A stretch of DNA of 64,000 nucleotides from Brachionus plicatilis. Lineage: Eukaryota > Rotifera > Eurotatoria > Ploima > Brachionidae. Positions 45,601 through 55,085 of this stretch are shown piece after piece (within the stretch, counting starts at the first letter, position 1; the number at the start of each line of letters is the position of its first letter). Location: positions 626,805 through 690,804 of the forward strand of contig QEOQ01000690.1 in assembly GCA_010279815.1 (NCBI GenBank). Direction: 5' to 3'. A program made the position numbers and the translations under genes. Under the pieces are notes generated by a model that saw only the letters and a list, made by a program, of their open reading frames with translations, searched no databases and was not told the origin of the DNA.

Positions 45601-48149
45601 AATATTTCAAATTATTTATCAATGTAAAAACAATAGAAAAAATAAAATAAAATAAATATAGTGACTATTTAAATATTTAAAATTTGAATCAAAATTTTAT
45701 TAATGTTTTTACAAAATATATTTTTTTTTGAAAAAAAATTGAGAAGCATTGATAGTTGGAAAATAAATTTCAAGTTTTATTTTGCTATTTTTGAAAAGTA
45801 GTGTCATAAATTGAGTAATATTTAAAATAACAAGAGAATTTAATTTTTTTATTAAAGGAAGATCTCGAGCAGCTTGGAATGGTCATTGACTTCCTTTTTG
45901 GCCTTATGTTTAGTGGTTTTGATAATAAAATAGAACGTGAACAAAAATCTGATCTGTTTCAGGACAAACAAAAAGAGATAATCATTTTGTTTATTTTTGG
46001 AGTAATCATCGAAAATAAATTAAGTCGGAATAGATCATAAAAATTTTAGAGTGAATAAGGAAATTATAGTTGAATTAATTTAAATAAGTAAAGTACTCAT
46101 GTGCGAATAAATAGCTTAAAAAGTTATATCAGTAAGAATGTTGAGTAATTTCGATGAGGACTTGGAGATTAACTTATTAAAATTACATAATGATAATGAT
46201 TTCACTTTGATTATTTAAATCTAATTTTTAATCGCAAAATTAAAATAATATCGTACAAGTTTCTATTATATTTTTAATTTTTAAAAATTTTAATAATTAA
46301 AAAAAAAATTTTAAATGAAAATAGCTACAAATTAACAACTTAATAAACTCGGAATTTTTTTTAAATAAGTTTTTATTTTTTCAAAAAATATTAAATAAAA
46401 TTAAAAGCTTATAAGTTGGGTCATATTTTTTTTTGGATACTCCCTTCTTCTGATATTCTAAAACATTTTTTATTTTCAACAAAAATAAATTAAAAACTTT
46501 CTTTAAATTATCTCTATATTTTCTTTGAAAAAAAAATTTTTTTTAGATAATTTCAGGGAATTGTCAATTTTTAAGTTAACTGAGTATAAATTTTGTTATC
46601 TAATATCCTCGAATATAAAAACTAGATTAGCTTGTTTGTAAATAAAAAACAGAAAAAATTGATTTATGATGAAATGGCTTTCTGAGAATTTTTTTTCTTT
46701 TTGTAAATTAATGATAGTCTAAGGAAAATTTCCATAACAACTTTCTTCCTCAAAATTTCATCACAAAATCTTTAATTTTTGATTTTATAATGATTCTTTA
46801 AGGGGGTCATGACAACTTTGTGATCAGTTGATCACAAAATTTTTGATCACCAAATTTGTGATCAAAAAAAAAATTAAAACAAAATCAAAAAATTTTTGTG
46901 ATCAAATTTATTTTTTTGTGATCAAATTTATTTTTTTGTGATCAGTATGTAAATAATCAATAAAATAAAATAAAAAAATTATTTATGTTTTTTACTAATA
47001 TGAAGTTTCACACCCTTGTCATTCTTCATTAACTGTCCACATAATGAACAAGGGGTCGGGTCTGAAAATTTACACAAAGACTTTTTACAGCCAATTTTGT
47101 TTCCTCACTCACAACTTGTTCAGCCAACGCCGCAGATTTGAAGAAATCTGCTTTTTCTTTTACAGAGTCAAATTTTAATTCTTGGAATTTTTGGCCTAAT
47201 GTTTCTACTAACTCTTGGTCCGATTCACTCTCTGATTCAGTATCACAAACATTACCTTCTTTTACAGTTAACGATCCAGTCTCTTCCGAAGCAGATTCAC
47301 TTTTTTCCACTGACTCTTCTTCACTTAAATCTTGTTCCTCACATGGATCTACTTTTGAACCCGGATTTGAACCGAATAAAGAGCCTAAAATGGACTCAGA
47401 TTCGCTTAAATTTGCGGTTTCATCGTCATCATCATCATCGTCGCTATCACCATCTGTTTCTTCAACAAAATGCAAATAAAAATAAATTATTTTTGGTTAT
47501 CAAAAAATATTTTTTGTGATCGTTTTTCATAATTTTTTGATCACAAATTTTGTGATCAAATGATCACAAAGTCGTCATGACCTCTTTAAGGAATCATTGA
47601 TTTTTCATTATTTTTGAATTGTTTTACAATAAAACATAACTTTCACAGTGAAAGTTTTCACTTATTTTAAATGTTTCTCATTTTTTCAAAAAAAAAAGTA
47701 TCTAAGTAATTTATTTGACCGGATAGCATGAACAAATATATTAAATATCAAAATTAATTAAATTAATTTCAATATTTTTTAAGCTCACTACTGCATGCTT
47801 TTTATGGTCGATTCTTGTCTTCGGAAACATCTTTACGGTTCAGGTATTAAAAAAATTGATAAATAGAACAAACAGTATGAATCAGTTTGAAATGGATAAC
47901 ACTTTGAATGCCTTGCTGGATGTTACACACTCTTTCTATCGAATTGCTGATTCCAAGTTTGTTGGTCTGGCAATTTTCTTGATAGCCAATATTTTTACAG
48001 GCATTGTAAATCTTTCAATAATACCTCAGAGTTGTTCTTTCCCACTAACTGTGATTATTTTGTCGGTAAATTTACTAATTTCAAGCTTAATTCCTTTCAC
48101 TATAAATTATTACAAAAATAAAACTAATTTGATAATTAATAATTTTTAA
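42616..48149 (+). CDS. PIGW: GPI-anchor inositol acyltransferase PIGW (six exons)
   Basis: Exons 42616-42791, 42842-43258, 43307-43475, 43527-43777, 43835-43991 and 47784-48149 join in frame at GT-AG sites, giving 511 residues; the human protein has about 500. PIGW/Gwt1 acylates the inositol of GlcN-PI in the endoplasmic reticulum during GPI-anchor synthesis. Diagnostic blocks are DCILAVDFPYF with KTHEFG and SLMDIGVG (residues 145-175) and EYGVHWNFFYT in exon 3. The GRLMHSVSIRCG and ISRRICNLSF region is in exon 5, and the C-terminal IFLIANIFTGIVNLS in exon 6. Many membrane helices are evident. The start is the first ATG after an in-frame stop, but the usual N-terminal G-T-T segment is not obvious, so an upstream exon remains possible. 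Introns 1-4 are 48-57 bp; intron 5 is 3792 bp and carries insertions. AATAAA lies at 48243. Confidence 0.9.
44377..44505 (+). repeat. 43-bp tandem repeat, about three units
   Basis: Units start at 44377, 44420 and 44463 with CTTTTTGTACTTTTTCTAAA and end with TTTGGCCCTGGTC. The third unit has diverged (TTTGCCCCTG). The unit is the terminal repeat of element G, present only once in inverted form at 44975-45045. Confidence 0.8.
44862..44878. repeat. GC-rich hairpin in AT-rich intron
   Basis: CCGGGGC and GCCCTGG pair across a GGA loop with one G-T wobble. It sits in a 30-bp GC-rich island (GGGGTCCGGGGCGGAGCCC) that contrasts sharply with the intron. Function unknown. Confidence 0.6.
45084..46796. 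other. Remainder of PIGW intron 5 between two insertions
   Basis: AT-rich, with no reading frame or repeat structure that I can support. Confidence 0.4.
46804..47584. mobile_element. Short TIR element B with C2H2 mini-gene, in PIGW intron 5
   Basis: Inverted ends GGGTCATGACAACTTTGTGA (left) and GAGGTCATGACGACTTTGTG (right, reverse complement). The subterminal DNA is an array of TTGTGATCA / TGATCACAAA words. TTTAAGG lies directly outside both ends (46797-46803 and 47585-47591), a 6-7-bp target duplication. The only gene inside is the minus-strand acidic/C2H2 frame. The architecture matches element A, but the repeated word differs (TGTGATCA against TGTGAACA). Confidence 0.8.
46984..47475 (-). 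pseudogene. Acidic C2H2 protein of element B, one frameshift
   Basis: The minus-strand frame starts at 47475 (MHFVEETDGDSD) with an Asp run encoded by GATGAT repeats and many E/S residues, and stays open to about 47085. The frame then slips by one base in an A-rich spot. The next frame reads CKFSDPTPCSLCGQLMKNDK, then GVKLH, then KKHK and a stop at 46984. This finger is nearly identical to that of element A (CDLCGELMKN, KGVKLH, KKHKN). The intact length would be about 160 residues. The shift makes this copy defective unless spliced; the only GT-AG in the gap would give a 14-bp intron, which I reject. Confidence 0.75.
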
Positions 48150-48684
48150 AAATTAATTTAACAACTTTTTTAAAATGCAACTAAAAAAAACAATTTAATT
48201 TATACTTTGTGATTATTTTTTTTATTAATTTTGATTCAAAAAAATAAACTATGAATTTTTATAACTTTTTTTTTTTGGTGATAAAATAAATATTTTTATT
48301 TACCATTATTTGTTAATTTGTACTAATTTTTTTTTTAAAGTTCATTTTTAGTTAAGCAAAATTATTGAATGTAATTTTTTTTGACATAATAAAAAAAAGG
48401 CTTATATTTTTTGGGGGTGACAAATTAAATTTTTTTAAGATGAAAAAAATAACTAAAAGTGGTGACTAATTTAATTTGTTTTAGCTGACTATAAAAAACT
48501 AATTATTCTGACAAAAAAACTAAACGACTGACAAATTTATTTATTGAAATGACTTTTTTATATTTTTTCACTGACAAAATAAAACCTTATTTGTAGACAA
48601 AAAAAACTAATTTTAGTGACGAAAATATTTATTTAAATGACAAAATATAAAAAAAAATAAAAAAATATAAACGATTAATTTTTT

Positions 48685-48870
48685 TTATTTTTTTCCCTGA
48701 GTTGTTGATTTCTTTGGTCTTCCTCGTTTTCTTGGTAAATCAACTGTAGCTTCGACTGTAGCTTGTACCGTAGCTTCAGCAACATATTCTTTCTCAATGA
48801 CTGAATCGCTAGGAGGCTCTTGTTCGACTACTTCTTGCTCGGGATTGGATTCATTTTCTGAACTGCTCAA
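48685..48870 (-). CDS. Small AT-hook protein of element C
   Basis: 61 codons: an acidic N-terminus (SSSENESNPEQEVVEQEP), a VEATVQATVEATV-type repeat, and a C-terminal AT-hook, LPRKRGRPKKS, whose R-G-R-P core binds the minor groove of AT-rich DNA. The initiating codon would be TTG and the frame is open further upstream, so the true start or a first exon is unresolved. The acidic-body-plus-DNA-binding-tail layout parallels elements A and B. Confidence 0.5.
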   Translation of the reverse strand: MSSSENESNPEQEVVEQEPPSDSVIEKEYVAEATVQATVEATVDLPRKRGRPKKSTTQGKK

Positions 48871-49079
48871 ATCACAATCATTTGGATAAAAAAAAGCTGC
48901 TTATTGTTTTTTTTTGTCTGCCTCTTTTGCGTTTCTGACCGATTGAAATTGTTTTGGCTTCTTCTGGGATAATGCAAAGCTTGTAACCTTTTAATCTTTA
49001 AAAAAATTATTAAATAAAAGATGAAAATATTAAGATATATAGAAGAAATAGCCAATAGAAGAATTTTTGATATTATTTT

Positions 49080-49440
49080 CTGAAAATGAATTTAAGCAAG
49101 GAAAAGAATATTCTAAGATTGATCCGACTAAAGATTTATATAAATTTCCTAATGTGTTTTGATTGAGACCCCACTTTTTGTTTGACAATATCTTAATAAT
49201 ATTTAGTCTTTTATTGCAGCGTTCTTTAATTTCGTCTACCAGTATATTAGAGTTTAACTTAGAATCAAATTTAATACCAAGAAACTTGATTTATTTTTAG
49301 CTCACTATTCTGTTTCCATAAATTTTAAAGTTTAGATTATCACTCTCTTTTTTGTACCTAGAAAAGACTACTGAACACGACTTTTCAACTGACATCTTCA
49401 TTTTCCATTTAATAAGCCATTGTTCTAGTTCGTTGGTGTA
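49080..49440 (-). pseudogene. LINE reverse transcriptase C-terminal fragment
   Basis: The minus strand reads LEQWLIKWKMKMSVEKSCSV, then KFLGIKFDSKLNSN, then RLNIIKILSNKKWGLNQNTL and LYKSLVGSILEYSF, with a stop near 49300. This is the thumb region of a jockey/CR1-like reverse transcriptase (compare FLGIKLDPKICF in the LINE at 31 kb). Both ends are missing. It lies inside element C. Confidence 0.8.
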
Positions 49441-49504
49441 TTTATTAATTATTTATTATGTATTTATTATTTATTAATTTTACTAGCCATGCTAAATTTA
49501 TTAT

Positions 49505-49640
49505 TTTTATTTATTTGTTTTCTGTACCGAGCTAAAGCTCCTTCAGAATAAGTTAAAAAGTAAAATAAAAAAAAATAAAATAAAAATAAAATTAAAGTTA
49601 ATAAAATGAGATAAAAAAAAGAATCAAAATAAAGTTAATA
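49505..49640 (-). repeat. SINE-like tail, reverse orientation
   Basis: Reverse complement TTCTGAAGGAGCTTTAGCTC, GGTACAG and then AAATAAAT units, preceded by the same T-rich body as at 3930. The pairing arms are GAGCT and AGCTC. Confidence 0.65.
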
Positions 49641-50029
49641 AGCCTAAAAAAAAGAAAGTTGAAAAAATTATCAGTGAAGTAATTTGTTTGTCACCTAGTT
49701 TAGTGTTCATTAGTCATCAGTCATTAGTTAAATTAGTAACCATTTTTTTGGTTAATCTGTCATCCCGAAAATATTTAATTTGTCACTCAATTAGTTTAAT
49801 TATCAGTGAAGTAGTTTGTTTGTCACCTGGCTTAGTTTTTTTGTCAGTAAATTTAGTCTTTTTTGTCAGTAAAATAGGAATTTTTTTGTCAGCCCATTAA
49901 ATGATGGCCAAAAAAAAAATTAAATTAATTTATAATTAAAATGAATTGATTAAGAAGCCAAAATTTTCTTATTATTATTATTTAGTCAATTTAACATTAA
50001 TCACAGTATTTAAACATGAATTTAAGAAA

Positions 50030-50233
50030 AAAGTAATTTCGCAAAATCCAAAAACATGATCTGTAAAATAAACAAAGTGAAACAACTGCGGAAGTCTGCA
50101 AAATCTTTGCGAATCTGTCGAAAAGTCGTTTCATTTTGTTTCATCTACAGAACATATTTTTGATCATTAGAACTTAAGTTTTAAATTTTTTTTAATTTTT
50201 GTATTGAAATTTTTGATTGAAATTTCACAATGC
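50030..50233. mobile_element. MITE, TTCTGTAAATT family, copy 3 (decayed)
   Basis: AAAACATGATCTGTAAA on the left and TCTACAGAACATATTTTTGA plus TTTCACAATGCC on the right match copies 1 and 2. The middle has diverged and contains GTGAAACAACTG / TCGTTTCATTTTGTTTCA. Confidence 0.55.
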
Positions 50234-50589
50234 CAATTAAAATTTTATCAAAAAAAAAGTAAATCATGTACCAAAAAACCAAAATGTGACTAATGTTGAT
50301 GAATTTAAAAAAAATTATTATTCTCTATTGTTATTATTATGATTCAATTACAAAAATGTGATGATAAATTCCAAAATAAAATTTGCATTAAAACGGCTTG
50401 AGGAAAACCGTAAATAATATCTTTTCGAAGCTTATACAGTATATTGCAAAAATTTAGAAATTTCTAATTTTGTTTATCTTAAATTGTTTAATTGCTACAA
50501 TTTGATAAATGACACTCGGCATCAAAATATATTCAACTTTTAATTATTTATAATGAACAAACTTCCTACTTCCTAGTGTTTAAAGTTAA

Positions 50590-51130
50590 ACTGTATAATG
50601 GGTAAGATTACATCATTTCTTGTATGTAAGAAAATGTAAGATAACATAATCTTACGTAATTTTACGTAAAATTACACTAGTTTAAGTAAGTTTCGTCAGA
50701 AACGCTTACGGCCAAAAAAAAACTGAATTTTAGAGGAAAAAGTGAAAAATTAATAAAAATTTGAATTCTATAAGACAATTTTTGACAAAAAAACTTTAGA
50801 CTATATTACTTTTTTTTTACATCTTTTTACGTATAATTACGCAATTTAATGTAATATTTGTAATTTTCTGCCATATTTTTTAAGTAATGTAAATATTAGG
50901 AAAGAACCCATATTTTTTTGTCAAAAGATGATTTAAAAAAAAAAAAAACTTTATGCAATTAAAAATGATTCAAAAAGTGAAACAATTTATCTTTCGTTAA
51001 AATTATTTTTTAATTTTTTATTTTTCATACAAAAGATTTATTGTTTCACTTTTTGAATCATTTTTAATTGCATAAAGTTTCTGTTATTTTTTTGTTGTTT
51101 TTTGTTAATTACATATTATACGTAAAAAAT
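50590..51130. mobile_element. Possible element with TTACGTAA arrays
   Basis: The left part holds clustered words (CTTACGTAA, TTTACGTAA, TAAGATTAC). The right part has TTTACGTATAATTACG and TTATACGTAAAA. A long palindrome lies between. This resembles the word-array architecture of elements A-D, but ends and target duplication could not be fixed and there is no coding. Confidence 0.4.
50946..51080. repeat. 41-bp perfect inverted repeat, 53-nt spacer
   Basis: Left arm 50946-50986 (starting AAACTTTATGCAATTAAAAA) and right arm 51040-51080 are exact reverse complements. It could fold into a long cruciform or a hairpin RNA. Confidence 0.9.
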
Positions 51131-51540
51131 GAGTTAGAAAATTAAAATAGAAAGTAAAATATGAGTAAGAAAATTTCCCAATATCATTCATTAATTTATT
51201 TAAATTCTATAGAAAGTAAAAATTTTTGAACAAATAGTTTAAACAATTTTTTTTTAATTAAATTTTTATTTATTTATAAATTATTAGACATTCATAAATG
51301 CTCTTTTGTTTTGGCATTTGATTTTTCCAGAACAATTTTACAATTTGACCATTTTTCATAGCTCAACAGCTTTTCAGATAATTTTTAGGTCCTTACTGAA
51401 ATTAACTTTTTAAAAATGATTTATTTTTAAACTTTGAAATGCATTAAAATAAAATTTTTTATTTTTATTTGCATAATTTTCTATAAATATCTTTTAGAAA
51501 TAGTTTCTTTTAGATTAGACATATTTATTTCTACTTTAAA

Positions 51541-51705
51541 ATGATGGAAAAAAAAATTTTCTTTAAACCATTTTTATTTGGATTGATCGGGACTTTTGTG
51601 TGGATGAATCTGCCAGACTCGTCACATTTGAAGCCTTTTTTGTTTCCAATTGTAGTAATTGGTTCAGTATTTGGAGTTTCATTTACGAACAGTGACAAAA
51701 AATAA
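51541..51705 (+). CDS. Small hydrophobic protein, 54 aa
   Basis: ATG at 51541 to TAA at 51705. It begins MMEKKIFFKPFLFGLIGTFV and has a first hydrophobic segment (residues 9-22), a WMNLPDSSHLKP turn, a second hydrophobic segment (residues 33-49, FLFPIVVIGSVFGVSF) and a polar end. This is the look of a two-helix membrane microprotein. The local sequence is less AT-rich than its flanks and A-rich motifs follow. No family recognised. It might also be the last exon of a larger gene. Confidence 0.4.
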   Translation: MMEKKIFFKPFLFGLIGTFVWMNLPDSSHLKPFLFPIVVIGSVFGVSFTNSDKK

Positions 51706-53187
51706 GAAAAAAAAACCTACATATTTAGTATAAAAACCATTTTATTCCTATTTTTAAATAAAAAAAAAAATCTTTTTTTTATTTCTTAATTCAAATCATA
51801 AAATTAAAGTGTTTTTTTCAAACTTTGTTTGATATCTTTTTATTTCAAAAATTACTTCAGATTTAGCGATGATAAAAATAGTAAAATTTAAGAATAAAAA
51901 AGAAATTGTATTTAAAAAAAGAGTGGGATTAAATCGAGCTCTAAATAGTTTCACTTGTGCTCCCAAATTTAATTTAATTCACTCGTGTTCATATTTATTT
52001 AATAGATATTTAGATAATGGACTCCATCTCTAAATTAAATTTAAAGAGCTCTATTTTATTGATAATGTGCCCTACACTTTTATCGTAGATTTTTATCGAG
52101 ATCGAATATTTAATAAACTACGTTTAATTTTCTTAATATTATATTTTATTTATTTTTTTTCATTTTTTCATTTTTTACCTTTTTTAATTTGAATGAAGAA
52201 GTTTTAGCTCAGCACACATGAAACAAATAAATAAAATAAATAATAATCCATGGCCTTGTCTTTCTTATATATATTTTTTCTTTATCAATACTCTTTTTTT
52301 GATATTCTAATAATGAAAAATCTAGAACTTAAATTCTAAAATTTTTCTTATTTTACTTTTTCTTGATTTTTTATATTTATTTTAAATAATTCTCTTAAAG
52401 TTAAAGTTTCCAAAATAGCTCTTTGAATTTAATGTCTAATGATTTTCTAAAAAAAGGCTGTTTCGAAAAATTAAAGAAATTTTTCTTTAACAACAAAAAT
52501 TTTAAAGTAAAAAATTATTTTCATTCAAAAAACTTATTCATTTTTTTTAAATTTAAAATACGCTTTAAAAACCGGTTGAGTTGATTTATAAAACTCGTTC
52601 TAAAACCGGCTTGAAAATCAGAACCAGTCCTACAAAATATTCTAGAAATTTTAAATTTTCCCCTAAAACATTCCTGATATCCGCTGCATCTAAATGGGAT
52701 TTTTTGGAAACTATGCATATCATTTATTTCTGATTTTCTGCCGAAAATTAAAAACTTAAGTTTTGGTGCTACATTTGAAGCTAAAAAATTTAAAAAAACA
52801 TTATTAAAAACAAATAAAAACCTAAAAGTAGTCGAATTAAAAAAAATATTTTTTTTAAAATAAAAAAATAATTTTAAGTTAATATTGCAAGCATGAAAAA
52901 ACTTTAAATTTTGACTTTGGGCTTGTGCTATGATGATATTTAAGATAATATTTGTAGTTTAAAAAAACTATCTAAGCTCTGTTTTCCATTGTTTATAAAT
53001 TGAGTATTTGTTAATATGTATCAAACGAATTTCAATAATCACTAAAGTCAAAATTTCCAAAGAAAAAATTTAAGTATTTCTGATCGGTTAGGTGAACTAT
53101 GGTTCATCTTTTATAGAAACAATTCTTGTTCCCAGATTTAAGCAGATAGGGCATTTGGGTATTTTTGATTGTTGAAAAGGTAATACC
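51706..53187. other. AT-rich intergenic DNA with one SINE-like tail
   Basis: No gene. At 52140-52245 a worn SINE-like tail occurs (GAATGAAGAAGTTTTAGCTC and then AAATAAAT units), related to those at 3930, 41640 and 49505. Confidence 0.4.
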
Positions 53188-53395
53188 GGGTCAACTAGAG
53201 TAAAGGGAAATGACAAGCTTAAATCTGTTAAAGTCAAGCAAATTTTTTTTTATCAGTCTCACCGAGAAAGTCAAGCCAAAAATATCTAAACTGGGAAAAT
53301 CAAGCTTAAATTATTTTTTTCTGTTAAAGTCAAGCCAAAAAAAGTGGAAAGCAAGCAAATGAGATTAAAGTCAAGCTTTTTTTAAAAAAATTTAT
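53188..53395 (-). repeat. 3' terminus and subterminal TCAAGC array of the SWIM-finger MULE
   Basis: It starts GGGTCAACTAGAGTAAAGGG and carries about seven copies of (AAAG)TCAAGC within 200 bp. It lies just beyond the C-terminal end of the transposase frame, as expected for a MULE terminus. The opposite terminus is not evident. GGTCAACTAGA also occurs at 55204, but in the same orientation. Confidence 0.6.
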
Positions 53396-53488
53396 TTTTG
53401 TACATATTAAATATTTTAACGGATAAAATTGTTTTTAATTATTTAAAAGACATTTAATTAACAACAAAAACTATTTTTATAAAACGAC

Positions 53489-55085
53489 CTATTTATCTTT
53501 TGTTAAACAAAATTTTGCCAAACTATATCTCCCTACTTTTTTATTTGATTTATTTACAAATTCGTCATCTTTTAGTTTTAAACCTGGATACTTTTTTTTA
53601 AACAAATTAAAGCTGCTATTAAATGAGGACAAGTCCCAATGTCTAAATACTTGACACAACTGCAGGTATTGCATTCTAAACAATTGCATTCTGGATCACT
53701 GATCTCAATATAATCAATGTTATTGTTTTTGTGACGATACTTAAAAACTGCTAGTCCATTTGTATTGCTCACCTTCTCAAACTTTTTGCTTTTCAAAACC
53801 ACTTTGGAATAGCTTACGTCTTTTTGTTTAAGTTTTGGAATTTCTTTTGGTTGTTTGCAGCTTTTAGATTCGGTGAGTTGCTCATTGCCATGCCAGGTCT
53901 TGTCAAGAACAATTGCCAATTTTTAAATTCACTACATATCCACTGTTTTGAAAAATACTCTGCAAAATCGCTGAACCCTTTTTTTTTCCATTTGGACAAT
54001 ATTTTGGTCTTTGTAGACTGAAACTCTTGTAAGCTCTTTGTATCTCTCATTTTGTAAACATCTTTGTAAATCTCTTTGCGACTCTCTTCTTGGATTTTCG
54101 TTGTTTGTTTTTTAACATTTTGCATTAAATGGAAAAAACACATTATTGACAAACAATTAGTATACAAAGCTTTTATTGAATTTCTTATAACATACGTTCC
54201 ATCATGAACAATTAAACTCGGATTGAAACAAATGCCGAAACTCAACGCTATTTCATTTAAAGATTTGAAAAAATGGAGAAAGTCTTCCTCGCATTCATGT
54301 GATGTTATCATATAACAAACTGGGTGAAATTTTCTTGAAATATCGGTAAAGCCAAAAACAATTAGCGGATATGAGTATTTGATTATTTTGTATCTGGCAT
54401 CAACATGAAAAACTTCAGCTTCTTTTAGCCTCCTAATCAACTTCTCCGATGTGAACCCCATATGGAAATGATCATCATCCGAACCGCTACCAAGAACATA
54501 TGAACCATTTTTAACAGGAACACCAAAAATAATTAAATCATCCATTGAATCAACATTCAAATTTTTGATGAATTCAACAACTCCAACCATACTATTAACA
54601 TCACCAAGTTTGATCCTTCTATACTTGACAAAATTTTGAATTTTCAACAAACTAGGAATAGAATTGAGCATGTATTCTTCTTGATTTAGGATCAAATCTA
54701 TATGTATTTTTTTTGGTTTGACAATATTTTTCTCGTATTTAATTTTTTCAATCCTTTCTTTACAATCAAAACTAATGCCTTTACGTAAAATCTCATCTTC
54801 ATTTGAATCATTTAATTCGGGAATTAAATGAGAACCACAAGAATAAATATTGATTGTTTTGGTATTATAACAATTATCAATACGATATTGGACATCACAT
54901 TTTTGAGAGCATTGTTTAGATGTACACTTTCGATAAGTTCGAAACATGGTTGATACCTTACATATTGAACAATTCACACGCTTACGATTGAGCATGCGGG
55001 TTGTTGGTAACTCTTCAAAATACTTAGTAACAGTTGATTCATTTTCAAATTTTTCAACCAACTTCCAAATATTTTTTTTTGGCAT
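53489..55085 (-). pseudogene. MULE transposase with SWIM zinc finger, frameshifted
   Basis: The N-terminus at 55085 begins MPKKNIWKLVEKF. Residues 39-86 hold a cysteine-rich finger (C39, C42, C54, C59, C63). The DDE core follows, with D229 in HVDARYK, D295 in HDGTY and CFFHLMQNVKK at 316-326. After GMAMSNSPNLKAANN (about 53850) the frame shifts and continues to the SWIM finger CSCVKYLDIGTCPHLIAALI. A second shift near 53590 leads to KKYPGLKLKDDEF and a stop at 53489. The distance from the AANN motif to SWIM is short, suggesting a deletion as well. Otherwise well preserved, so probably recently inactivated. Confidence 0.85.

Larger units (their letters stand above)
48415..49895. mobile_element. 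Element C: inverted TGACAAA arrays around an AT-hook gene
   Basis: The left end GGGTGACAAATTAAAT is followed to about 48660 by spaced copies of TGACAAA/TGACTAA words in one orientation. The right end, read in reverse complement, starts GGGCTGACAAAAAAATTCC and carries about ten similarly spaced TGACAAA words back to 49680. Inside are a small AT-hook frame, a LINE fragment and a SINE-like tail; the last two are probably later insertions. No clear target duplication was found. Confidence 0.65.

Noticed and set aside
47076..47090. A 14-bp GT-AG intron that would repair the element B frame
   Set aside because: Far below any workable intron length (introns elsewhere here are at least 48 bp); a one-base deletion explains the break better.
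47138..47519. Plus-strand serine-rich frames opposite the acidic gene of element B
   Set aside because: They are the antisense of GAT/GAA repeats. The minus frame has the conserved finger and the plus frames have nothing.
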